From NCBI GenBank assembly GCA_043750035.1, contig JAYVCI010000235.1, positions 1 through 10,000 on the forward strand: DNA of 10,000 nucleotides. The letters run 5' to 3'. Source of the DNA: CANJUD01 sp043750035 (GTDB lineage: Bacteria; Bacteroidota; Bacteroidia; UKL13-3). The translations under genes and the position numbers were made by a program. Below, in pieces: positions 1 to 9,300 of this stretch (its first letter is position 1; each line of letters begins with the position of its first letter). Below the pieces are notes generated by a model. That model had not been told where the DNA came from, did not search any database, and saw nothing but the letters and a program-made list of their open reading frames with translations.

Positions 1-1145
1 GAAAGAATACGTGAAGTAGAATCCAAAGGATCAACCGCTGGGTAAATTCCAAGCTCGGCAATTTTACGACTCAATACAGTTGTTGCATCTAAGTGGGCAA
101 ATGTGGTAGCTGGAGCAGGGTCAGTTAAGTCATCCGCAGGCACATATACCGCTTGTACCGATGTGATAGAACCACGTTTGGTAGAAGTAATACGTTCTTG
201 CATCGCACCCATCTCGCTGGCAAGTGTAGGTTGGTAACCCACCGCTGATGGCATACGACCCAATAGGGCCGACACCTCAGAACCTGCTTGAGTGAAACGG
301 AAAATATTATCAACGAAGAAAAGTATATCACGACCGCCAGATTTTTCATCACCATCACGGAAATATTCTGCGATAGAAAGTCCGCTCAAGGCCACACGGG
401 CACGGGCTCCTGGAGGTTCGTTCATTTGTCCGAAAACCAATGTTGCTTGCGATTGGGCGAGTTCGTGCAAATCAACTTTGCTCAAATCCCAGTCACCTTT
501 TTCCATGCTTTCTATAAAAGATTTACCATATTTAATAACGCCTGATTCAATCATCTCACGAAGCAAGTCATTACCTTCACGGGTACGTTCACCCACACCG
601 GCAAATACCGACATACCTTCATATGCTTTGGCGATATTGTTAATCAACTCCATAATAAGTACGGTTTTGCCCACACCCGCACCACCGAACAAACCAATTT
701 TTCCACCTTTTACATAAGGCTCTAATAGGTCAATTACTTTGATACCAGTATATAATGGTTCTGATTTAGTTGTCAACTGATCAAACTTGGGAGCATCTCT
801 ATGGATAGAGCGATATTCAGGAACATCCGGTTGTGCAAGTCCATCGATAGACTCACCAACCACATTCATCAAACGTCCACGAACATTGTCGCCCGCAGGC
901 ATCATGATTGCTTTGCCTGTGTCAGTAACATCCATTCCACGTACCAATCCGTCAGTTGCTTCCATCGCAATTGTACGAACTAGGTTTTCGCCCAAATGTT
1001 GTTGTGTTTCTAAAATAACTTTGGTTCCATCACCCTTGATTACATACAGTGCATCAAGGATACGAGGGAGTTTAGCGTCTATGTGAGCAAAGCTTACATC
1101 GACTACAGGACCAATTACCTGTGCTACTTTTCCAATATTTGCCAT
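1..1145 (-). CDS. atpD: F1 ATP synthase beta subunit, C-terminal part cut off by the window edge
   Basis: The beta subunit carries the catalytic nucleotide sites of the F1 sector, making ATP from ADP and phosphate on the cytoplasmic side of the inner membrane. The frame opens MANIGKVAQVIGPVVDVSF, the usual start of bacterial AtpD. Visible motifs are the P-loop GGAGVGKT at residues 154-161, GVGERTREGND with the catalytic glutamate at 186, and a Walker B-type ILFFVDNIFRFTQAG stretch. The reading stays open to the window edge after 381 codons, ending in DPLDSTSRIL. The family is usually about 500 residues, so roughly 120 are missing, including the expected DELSEED-like region. ATG 1143-1145 is chosen because it matches the family N-terminus and has a good promoter just upstream. 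No other ATP synthase gene is in view on the upstream side, which fits the separate atpD-atpC locus common in Bacteroidota; atpC would lie beyond base 1. Identity is near certain. Confidence 0.97.
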   Translation of the reverse strand, partial: MANIGKVAQVIGPVVDVSFAHIDAKLPRILDALYVIKGDGTKVILETQQHLGENLVRTIAMEATDGLVRGMDVTDTGKAIMMPAGDNVRGRLMNVVGESIDGLAQPDVPEYRSIHRDAPKFDQLTTKSEPLYTGIKVIDLLEPYVKGGKIGLFGGAGVGKTVLIMELINNIAKAYEGMSVFAGVGERTREGNDLLREMIESGVIKYGKSFIESMEKGDWDLSKVDLHELAQSQATLVFGQMNEPPGARARVALSGLSIAEYFRDGDEKSGGRDILFFVDNIFRFTQAGSEVSALLGRMPSAVGYQPTLASEMGAMQERITSTKRGSITSVQAVYVPADDLTDPAPATTFAHLDATTVLSRKIAELGIYPAVDPLDSTSRIL

Positions 1146-1172
1146 TAAAATTTCGTTTAATTTTTAAGGCCG

Positions 1173-1203
1173 CAAAAGTAAAAAAGGAAGTCGGATAAAA
1201 CAA
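1173..1203 (-). promoter_or_regulatory. Candidate Bacteroidetes-type promoter of atpD
   Basis: Read on the minus strand, TACTTTTG (1173-1180) fits the -7 consensus TAnnTTTG of the Bacteroidetes primary sigma factor. A TTG (1201-1203) lies 20 bases upstream, as expected for the -33 element. Transcription would begin near 1166, leaving an untranslated leader of about 20 bases before the atpD ATG. The match is to a short consensus, so it is an inference from sequence and position. Confidence 0.6.
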
Positions 1204-1266
1204 GGTATCATCCAAAATTAAATGAATATATTTTCAACTGCCGTTAAGTCCTTTTGAAATAGCTAG

Positions 1267-1295
1267 TTGATATGATGTTTGCGAGCTTAACTTTG
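1267..1295 (+). promoter_or_regulatory. Candidate Bacteroidetes-type promoter of the aminotransferase gene
   Basis: TTG at 1267-1269 is followed after 18 bases by TAACTTTG at 1288-1295, a full match to TAnnTTTG. Transcription would begin near 1301-1303. That is downstream of the ATG codons at 1272 and 1275, so if this promoter is real those ATGs are not in the message. It supports a translation start further in, at TTG 1320, which has AGGA at 1307-1310 nine bases ahead of it. Confidence 0.45.
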
Positions 1296-2444
1296 CCCAC
1301 AAATTTAGGACCCGATACTTTGCAAATACCCTTCAACAAACCTAATTATACTGGCAAAGAAAACGACTATATGGCCCAAGCAATGGCCAATGGGAAAATT
1401 TCCGGAGGCGGGGAATTCACCAAACGCTGTCAGGATTTTTTCAAAACCAAATACGGTTTCAATAATTGCCTGCTCACCAATTCATGCACTGCTGCTTTGG
1501 AAATGGCTGCTATACTTATTGATATAAAACCGGGCGATGAAGTGATTATGCCTTCTTACACTTTTGTTTCTACAGCAAATGCATTTGTGCTGAGGGGAGC
1601 AAAAATTGTTTTTGCAGACAGCAGTCAGTTGCATCCAAATATGGATGTTGAAACTTTAGAAGAACTCATTACTCCAAAAACAAAAGCTATAGTTGCCGTG
1701 CATTATGCTGGCAATGCCTGCAATATGGAATTATTGTTAGAACTGGCTAATAAACACAAGGTATATCTTATAGAAGATGCTGCCCAAGCCATTGATGGAT
1801 TTTATATGTTTGATGATGGCAGCCGCAAACCACTTGGTTCTATTGGGCACTTGGCGGCTTTTTCATTTCATGATACAAAAAATATCATTAGTGGCGAAGG
1901 CGGATTGTTGGTGATTAATGACAAGAAATTTGTAGAGCGTGCAGAAATTATCTGGGAAAAAGGAACAGACCGCAGCAAATTTATCCGTGGCGAAACAATG
2001 AGTTATGGCTGGGTTGATATAGGTTCATCTTTCTTACCATCTGAATTAACGGCAGCATTTCTTTTTGCACAATTAGAAGAAATGGAACAAATTCAAAAAA
2101 AGCGAATAGAGATATGGAATCATTATAATGACCTTTTTGCAAACTCAAATTTTGAAACACCAAACATTCCAGAATATAGTACCAACAATGCACAGATGTA
2201 TTATATAGTTTTAGATAGTATAAAACAAAGAAACAGTATAATAGAACACTGCAAAAAGGCAGGAATAAATACTGCTTTTCACTACCTTCCCCTACACCAA
2301 AGCAACTATTATAATACCCAACACGATGGGCGGGAGTTGCCTAACTGTACTCGGTTTGCCAATGGTTTGTTGCGGTTACCATTATATTGTGATTTGGGAT
2401 TGGATGAGGTGGAGTATGTAGTTGATACTATTATGCAATTATAA
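1272..2444 (+). CDS. wecE: dTDP-4-amino-4,6-dideoxygalactose transaminase (WecE/RffA family)
   Basis: A PLP-dependent aminotransferase of the DegT/DnrJ/EryC1 family. WecE/RffA converts dTDP-4-keto-6-deoxyglucose to dTDP-4-amino-4,6-dideoxygalactose (dTDP-Fuc4N) in the cytoplasm, with glutamate as amino donor, for surface polysaccharides. The protein closely tracks E. coli WecE: IPFNKP near the start, NSCTAALEMAAIL, GDEVIMPSYTFVSTANAF, VHYAGNACNME, EDAAQAIDG (PLP-ring aspartate 169) and SFHDTKN with the Schiff-base lysine at 203, numbered from the first ATG. The catalytic residues are intact. The 390-residue frame is slightly longer than E. coli WecE (about 376), and the excess is at the N-terminus. 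Family members begin at about IPFNKP, and a candidate promoter lies inside the first 24 bases of the frame, so TTG 1320 (giving MQIPFNKP) is a likely true start; the coordinates show the longest ATG frame. The gene precedes a membrane-protein gene by 21 bases, probably one operon. No other sugar-nucleotide gene is visible, so the final glycan is unknown. Confidence 0.93.
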   Translation: MMFASLTLPTNLGPDTLQIPFNKPNYTGKENDYMAQAMANGKISGGGEFTKRCQDFFKTKYGFNNCLLTNSCTAALEMAAILIDIKPGDEVIMPSYTFVSTANAFVLRGAKIVFADSSQLHPNMDVETLEELITPKTKAIVAVHYAGNACNMELLLELANKHKVYLIEDAAQAIDGFYMFDDGSRKPLGSIGHLAAFSFHDTKNIISGEGGLLVINDKKFVERAEIIWEKGTDRSKFIRGETMSYGWVDIGSSFLPSELTAAFLFAQLEEMEQIQKKRIEIWNHYNDLFANSNFETPNIPEYSTNNAQMYYIVLDSIKQRNSIIEHCKKAGINTAFHYLPLHQSNYYNTQHDGRELPNCTRFANGLLRLPLYCDLGLDEVEYVVDTIMQL

Positions 2445-2465
2445 AAAAATTCAATAAATTAGAAT

Positions 2466-2909
2466 ATGAAAAGGCTGTTAAAGTACCTATGTTTATTAAA
2501 TATAATTGGATTTTCGTTCGTATCTGCTACATTAATAATATACTATCTTAATAAACCATTTGCATGGGGTGAGTTGATGATTTCATTAAATTTGCTTACA
2601 AGTATTCCATTCATTATCTCAGGCATAATCACCTTGAAAAACATCGACAATCCAAACAGCAAACAGTCAAAGCTTATTTTAATCTTCGTCTTCTCAATGT
2701 TATTTTTACCAAGTATTGCACTTCCTTTTGCTTATGAAATCGGTGGACTTTTAATCTGCCTTTCTATTCTTGGAATTGGGATATTTGTGATTTTTAAATT
2801 AAAAGTGCCGATAAAAAGATTAATATTTATCAATAATGTAGGACTCTTTTTTTTATTTTTAAATTCCTATATTGTCATTAATACATTATTGGAATTAAAT
2901 TATATCTAA
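2466..2909 (+). CDS. Small multi-pass membrane protein of unknown function
   Basis: I do not recognise this 147-residue protein. It is strongly hydrophobic, with about five likely membrane helices at residues 8-28, 36-57, 69-90, 92-112 and 119-141. Short polar stretches such as KNIDNPNSKQSK at 58-69 and the basic KLKVPIKR at 111-118 would lie outside the membrane. By the positive-inside rule, the MKRLLK start and the KLKVPIKR loop would face the cytoplasm. No catalytic or binding motif is evident. It starts 21 bases after the aminotransferase stop on the same strand, in a very AT-rich gap without a clear ribosome site, so it is probably co-transcribed. That position hints at a role linked to surface glycans, but this is only inference. 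Base composition is more AT-rich than atpD. That it is a real gene is supported by the consistent membrane-protein composition and lack of a competing frame. Confidence 0.72.
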   Translation: MKRLLKYLCLLNIIGFSFVSATLIIYYLNKPFAWGELMISLNLLTSIPFIISGIITLKNIDNPNSKQSKLILIFVFSMLFLPSIALPFAYEIGGLLICLSILGIGIFVIFKLKVPIKRLIFINNVGLFFLFLNSYIVINTLLELNYI

Positions 2910-2979
2910 AATCACAAATCGTTAATCTCGTTCTTAAATCAACGCACATTTTCAGTCCACAGCAGTTCGAATTCGCGGG

Positions 2980-3069
2980 GCTATTCAACTCCTTCAGAGT
3001 TGTTGTTTGTCGCTTTTTATTTCCCCATATTGGATATGGGGTTATTCAAATTCAACTCCTTCAGAGTTG
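2980..3069 (+). repeat. Three-hairpin composite repeat, copy 1
   Basis: Reading along the plus strand, this holds three stem-loops. The first is CAACTC-CTTCA-GAGTTG at 2986-3002. After a 20-base spacer comes CCCCATAT-TGG-ATATGGGG at 3023-3041. After the linker TTATTCAAATT a second CAACTC-CTTCA-GAGTTG follows at 3053-3069. The order, spacing and linker match copy 2 on the opposite strand, which shows that the unit is a defined element. It resembles the palindromic REP-like repeats scattered in bacterial intergenic regions, but I cannot name a family. Confidence 0.75.
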
Positions 3070-3114
3070 ATCGGTCATTATTGAAAAACTCACAACTAAA
3101 ATCATCTCAAAAAA

Positions 3115-3205
3115 AAATCCTGAAGGGATTTAATCTGAATAACCCTGCATGAAATGCAGGGAGACGAAATCATCCTCGAACGCAACTCTGAAGGAGTTGA
3201 ATAGC
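3115..3205 (-). repeat. Three-hairpin composite repeat, copy 2 (inverted)
   Basis: On the minus strand, bases 3205 to 3183 are identical to the first 23 bases of copy 1 (GCTATT plus the CAACTC-CTTCA-GAGTTG hairpin). A 21-base spacer unlike that of copy 1 follows. Then come a hairpin CCCTGCAT-TTC-ATGCAGGG (3143-3161), the linker TTATTCAGATT (one change from copy 1) and a hairpin AAATCC-CTTCA-GGATTT (3115-3131). Stem lengths of 6, 8 and 6 pairs are the same as in copy 1. Stem bases differ on both sides so that pairing is kept, and the CTTCA loop is unchanged. The two copies are 45 bases apart, in inverted orientation. Confidence 0.75.
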
Positions 3206-3273
3206 GACGTATAAATCTCCCGACCCAATCATATCGAAGGACTATCATACTGCTTAAATCAACAATACGGTTC

Positions 3274-3297
3274 ATGGTTGGTGTCCCCACCAACCAT
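3274..3297. repeat. Perfect hairpin next to the protease stop codon
   Basis: ATGGTTGGTG at 3274-3283 and CACCAACCAT at 3288-3297 form a perfect 10-pair stem with the four-base loop TCCC. It begins 8 bases after the stop codon of the minus-strand protease gene. No run of T follows on the minus strand, so it is not a standard intrinsic terminator. It could protect the 3' end of the message or be a REP-like element. The hairpin itself is directly visible; its role is inferred. Confidence 0.7.
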
Positions 3298-3305
3298 AAC
3301 GTAGA

Positions 3306-6300
3306 TTATTCCCTCACCAATTTCCCTTTCCAGCACCCATTCCCCTGGCACAATTCTATTATATATATTCCCTGTGCATAATTGCTCAAATCCAAACTTA
3401 GTGATTTATCGCTTATGCGAGTGTATGCAGCTTGTACAATACGTCCGTGAATATCTATCATATTTACTTTTGCATTTGATTGTAGCTCAACGGGCAAAAT
3501 AATTTGGGTTATATTAGAAGTTGGGTTGGGATATATACTTAATTTATTTTGTATATAAACATCAGATATTCCTGTTATAGTGAACACCGCAGAAGTACTC
3601 ACACATCCAAAATTATTTGTTACTTTCACAGTATAATTCCCAGAACTATTTATAATAAGATTTTGATTATTCGCACCTGAAATAGGCACTCCATCTTTAT
3701 ACCATTGATTTGCAGTAGCACTGCTCGATTGCAAATTATTCCCATTCCTTGTAATAGTTGGAGTTGCTGGGGATGGATTAACAATTACGCTTAATTTACC
3801 CGATGTATTGGCACAACCATTGCTCCCCGTTACCCTCACTTGATATGTACCTGAGGTTGTTGCAGTATATTTTTTTTGCGTTTCCCCACTTATATCAATG
3901 GTATCTTTTATCCACTGATATTGCCACCCATTTCCCTGGCTCGAATTAAATACTACGTTATTACCTTGGCAGAACGTTAAAGAACCCGATGCAGTTAAAT
4001 TTACTATGGGTGAGGGTATGGTGGTAAGTATAAATTCGTTACTAATAGCAGAACATATATTTATACTAGATACCGCACGATAACGTGTAGCTCCATAAGG
4101 ATAAACTGTTATAGGATTCTTTGTTCCCTGATTCACCCATTTCTGAGTAGCACTATCATAGGATTGCCAACGGATATTTCCAGTATTATTATTTAAAGTT
4201 AATGTAATACCATCTCCTATACATGCAGTAGTAGCAGAAGATTGAATAGTTCCGGCAACGGCAGTAGGAAGTATATATACTAGACGTGGTGTAGTATAAT
4301 CATAGGGGCAAGAACCACTACTTAATACTGCTCTTATATAATAGGATGAAGATGGATTAACAGAAATACTATCAATGCTTGTTGTAATAGTTTTCCAATT
4401 GTTTGCGGATGAATCATATTCCTGCCAGGTTATTTTTCCGCTATAATTATTTAATTTTAGATTTACAGTATTACCGGCACATACAGAATCTTTATCGGCT
4501 GTAATTGCTCCTGCTACTGGTTTTGTATCTACTTGTATATATACTGGCTGACTATAGTCTGGTTTGCAAAAATTAGTACTCACTTCTGCTCTATACCATG
4601 CAGAGATATTTGCTGCTATTTTAATACTATCACTTGCCATATTTATAGCTATCCAACTTGAAGAAGTAGAATCATATACTTGCCAATTGGGAGTACCATA
4701 GTGATTCATTAAATACAAAGAAGCTGAATCTCCATTACAATAAGTGGCCTGATTCGCCATTGCCATTCCGCCCATGGGTTGTTGCAATATATATACATTC
4801 ACCGAATCACTAAAAGCCGAATCGCAGGGTGAGAGTTCTATCTTAGCCCTATACAATCCTGTCACGGTTGGCATCATAAATATAGAATCGCCTGTTGCAA
4901 AATCTATATAACCACTTCCCAAGTCCATCTGCCAAGTTACAGTTCCTGTATGACCTGTGGATGTTAATTGAACCGAATCGCCTGCACAAACTGAGTCTTT
5001 AGAAGCTATAATACTTCCTTTGCTCGCCATATTTCTCATATATATAGTATATACAATTTCATCGGTATCGCATGCAGTAACAAAATATGCACGATACTTT
5101 GTATTTAAAGTTGGCGTTGCCATAATCATCGAGGAATTTGTATTTAAACTTATCCAATTACTACCAGTATCCATATACTGCCAGTCGTCAGGATATTGCC
5201 TATTCCATGACTGGGCACCAGATGGTGTATAAGTTAAATGGACCATATCGCCTGTACAAATAGTATCTTGAGTAGCACTAACCGACCCCAATATATTAAG
5301 CGGGTTCGCCACCACATCAATATCATTTGTATATATATCACCACACTTTGCCGAGGAAACTCTTGCCCGATATTTATTGCTTCCAAAGTTTTTATTGCCT
5401 GGGCCATATATATAATTGCTTGCTCCATTATTATTCAGAACAATCCATTGACCATTTGCATTATTATACTCCTCAAAATATATAGTCCCATTCATAACTG
5501 TATCAACCGATAAAGTAAAACTATCATAACCACAAACAGTATCTTTATTCGTGAGAATATTACTGGTGTAGGGGCGGGAGATTGTATTGAGCCATATAGA
5601 ATCATATATATTTCCGCACCCATTATTATACCCGATACTGGCAATCATCCATCCACTATTTCTAATAGTAGTATTTATATTGTTCCCACTTAACCCCGTA
5701 TTCACCCATCCACTCCCTGTATTATAATACCATGCTTGCACACTGCCATTACTACCGTTCCAGCTATAACTAACAGTGTCAGGTGTGCAAATACTGTCTC
5801 TACTTAATGTAATAACACCATGGTTAGCTACGGGATTTACTATAATATATATACTGTCCGAAAACTGATTGCCACACATACTTGTATTTACTAAAGCCCT
5901 GTACCATGTTGACTGGGCTGGTGTTTGCCAAATTTGCGAATTGGTATCAGTTAAAGTTTGCCAACCGCTGCCATTGTTCATTTCCCAATTTGGTGAGGCA
6001 GCATTATTATTTAATGTTAATTGTACACTATCTCCCAAGCATATCGTATCTTTTGAAGTAGAAATATTCCCTGCATTTAATGTATTGATATTAAAACTTA
6101 ATTGTTCAGAACAATTACTGGTCGAAAATGAAAGTGTGATATTTTTATTATCCAATATATTATATAGTGCTTCTTTCGCATTGGTACTTGTAAATCCTTG
6201 CCCATCAGTCCATGATATATTTGCTGTGGGAATATCAACCAAGCTCGGATTAAGTGTTCCTAAATTTGTAACATTGGTGGCCGATGCAATGCTCCAATTG

Positions 6301-9300
6301 GTTTGGTTATTATTGTCTGCACCCTTCAATCTGCAACCTGCCCTGCCTGACATAGAAGCAATCTGTCCCTCCCAATCCATCACACTGCTCACATTGGCTA
6401 TCGTTGGGAACTTATATCCATTTACTGCAACTGCATCTATAATATGTCCGTTCATTTTTAATATATAACCCCTGGCATCACCTGAGCTACTTTGGTCATC
6501 GGATACGCCAATATTATAATACAAATGGGTTGAATCATCGGTACCTGAGTTCCCTATATGCAATACCGAAAGGCTATCGGGCAAAAGTTTGGCATAACTG
6601 GGCCAGGTAAATGAAGATATCATACTAGAATTGTCCCAAATTTCAAAAGTGGTATTCCACATATCTATAGTATCGGTTCCCATATTGGTTACTTCCACAA
6701 AATCGGCTGTTGAGGTTTGTGTGGTAATCCATGAGGGCATAGGCGAGGTAGCCCCCGTGGCACTCATATTTTGTATAATTTCGGTAAACCTTATGGTATT
6801 GATTTGAGGAGAGACTGCATCAAGCACAGCACTGTCGCCTTTGCAAATGGTACTGGGCGTTGCCGTTGCCGACAAACCACCAACTACTTTAAAATCTGTG
6901 GAATTAAGAATACAACCATTGCCGTTAATATTTACTGAATAATTTCCTGCTTGTTTTACTTTAATAGTTTGTGTGGTTTCACCATTGGGAGACCACAAAT
7001 AAGTATTCCCATTCGTAGCTGTTAATATCATACTATCGCCACAATATAATACATGGCTTTTGTTCGACGAAACCAATCCACTCACCACACTATCAGGCTT
7101 CCCTTCCACGGCATAAGCCCTTTCGCTATATGCCCCGTTCGACGACAAGTGACGCAGGGTGTACCAATACTTTTGCCCGTTCACTACATTGGTATCAGTA
7201 TAAGTTGTCGTATTATTAATAGTATCAATCGCTGTCCACGCATTGTTGAACTGTTTATATATAATTTGCTTTGCTGCTTGCGACGTTGATGTCCATTTCA
7301 ATATAACACTTTTTGAACAGGAGGTTGCACTCAAACCACTTACACCTTTCATAATGGTGAAGACAACATCACTGCTATCACTCATTGAGGTGTTTTCTAC
7401 TTTTATATATACTTTATCGCTAGCTATAGTATTAGGTACAGCCCAATCATAATAGTTAATATTATTGGCAATATTTGATACAATTGCAACCCAAGTAACA
7501 CCACTATCAGCTGAATAATATATATCATAGGTCCCTGCAAGTCCCGCCGTTTGCCAACGAATAGTTTGCGAAGTGCCTTGGTCAATATGCTCTCCCCCAT
7601 TGGGATATAATACTTTTAATTCTGGTTTTTGTTGCCAGTTATGTATATAAAACTTCTGTGGCCCCATAGCTATTGACGAACCTTTAACTACTATAATATA
7701 ATTGCCCCACTGTGGAGTATCTATAGTTACCTGTTCCATATTATTTAAAGTATCAATACCTTGAACGGAGGCAATGGTAGGCGATGAAGGATTTAGCTTC
7801 CATGGGTATATAGTATCATTGGATGGAGTTATGATATATAAATCCAAATCGTTTACCAATGCTTTTTGGGCAGATGGGTTTCCCTCTGGATCCATCCAAT
7901 TGAGGAGAGCTCTATACTGCACTATATTGCTATCTACATATATGTTATAAGTTTGTATATTCCCATTTGAAATAGTATCGCTGTTCCATAAAGTATCGTG
8001 CAAGCATTGATATGCTTTCAATCCATTCATGTTTCCATAGCCATGTTTAAAATCCACATGCAAGGGGCCAGCATCATCGGCTGTATTACATAATATACCT
8101 TTTAATAATATCGCATCTGGATTACTATTATATATACTTTTATAATACTCGGTAAGTTGTGCTGCAGTACCTGTAACGCCTGGTGTTGCCATACTGGTTC
8201 CATTCCACCCACCTTGATAATTATTATTGGGCAAAGTAGAATACACATTCACACCATCGGCACTAATGTCTGGTTTCACACGTCCATCGCGTGTTGGTCC
8301 CCAACTGCTAAAGGTACTCATCCCGCCTTTATAATCAACTGCTCCCACCGTAATCAAATTCTTCGAACTATTCCATCCACTGGGTATTGTGCCATAGCCA
8401 CCCAGCCCACAGTTCGATTGGGCATTGCCCGCTGCATATACATGCAAATAATGCGGATAATAATTCACCAATAAATCAATTGCACGGCTCTCATCATCAT
8501 ATTGGCCACGCGGACATGTATCATAAGCCGGAGAATAACCGTAAGAATTACAGGTCACATTGAGCCCATATTTTACCTGTGCTGAATCCATATTCGGGAC
8601 TATATTTCCATAAAAATCACTGGAGTATAGAATAGCATTGGGTGCCATCCCTGTAGCATAAGGATTAATAGTTCCATTGCCTAAAATAGTTCCTGCCACA
8701 TGGGTAGCATGGTCGCTTTGTATATTATAATCAAGGATAGTTTTACGACTGTCGTGATCTATGTGCTGGCCTACAAAACCACCATCCCACTCTCCTACTT
8801 TTACACCATTGCCTGTTAGGCCCAAACCATTTTGCAATACATTACTGCGGTGCAACGTTTTGCCTGGTAAATTATCTGTTGTTAATGGAGGGTGTATAGG
8901 TTCAAGCCACTTCACCATGTCCATAAATGTGAAATATTTTATACCAATTTCTGGTACACGAATTTCCATGTAATGATATTTGGGAAATGTTTGTTTAACA
9001 CTTGCAAATCGAGATACTTGCTTAGTAAGAATATCAATATCGGCATCACTAAAGAAAGCAACACGAATATTAAATGAATCATTGATATAAGACCAATTAT
9101 TGGGTGAAACAATAAAACTGTTCGGCTTATATTTAATAACTTCAAACATAGGTAATCCTACCGCCCCACTTCCTTCAATAATTGTTGACGCAATAGGTCT
9201 GGATATGTAATATATATTCCTGTCATACAATCCATCAAAATGATATCCCTTTGCCTTGTATGCATCTATGGTTTGCTGTGAAGGTGTTTGGGCAAACTTG

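Larger units (their letters stand above)
2910..3305. other. Hairpin-rich intergenic region between convergent genes
   Basis: This gap of about 400 bases separates two genes that end towards each other. It has no convincing coding frame; a 63-codon frame on the minus strand only reads through the hairpin repeats. It holds two inverted copies of a three-hairpin element (2980-3069 and 3115-3205) and one perfect hairpin (3274-3297), annotated separately. I see nothing recognisable in 2910-2979, 3070-3114 or 3206-3273. No classical GC hairpin followed by a T-run was found, so the hairpins may serve as transcript ends for both genes. Confidence 0.7.

Noticed and set aside
288..1086. Plus-strand frames of 60 to 141 codons
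   Set aside because: They are antisense to atpD, whose minus-strand frame is conserved and unmistakable.
1272..1319. N-terminal extension MMFASLTLPTNLG of the aminotransferase, considered as a leader peptide or signal
   Set aside because: WecE enzymes are cytoplasmic and lack it, and a promoter match lies within it, so a wrong start is the simpler explanation.
2986..3199. Three copies of a 17-base sequence CAACTCCTTCAGAGTTG, considered as a CRISPR array
   Set aside because: The spacing is irregular (about 50 and 113 bases), one copy is inverted, and there are no spacers of regular length. They are hairpins of the composite element.
3102..3293. A 63-codon minus-strand frame in the hairpin region
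   Set aside because: It runs through the inverted repeats and has no family-like sequence; the frame is explained by the repeats.
2910..3305. A standard intrinsic terminator between the convergent genes
   Set aside because: None of the hairpins is followed by a clear T-run in the correct direction.
5869..6468. A 199-codon plus-strand frame
   Set aside because: It lies antisense within the protease gene and its composition mirrors the repeat-rich coding strand; no initiation signal or known motif was seen.
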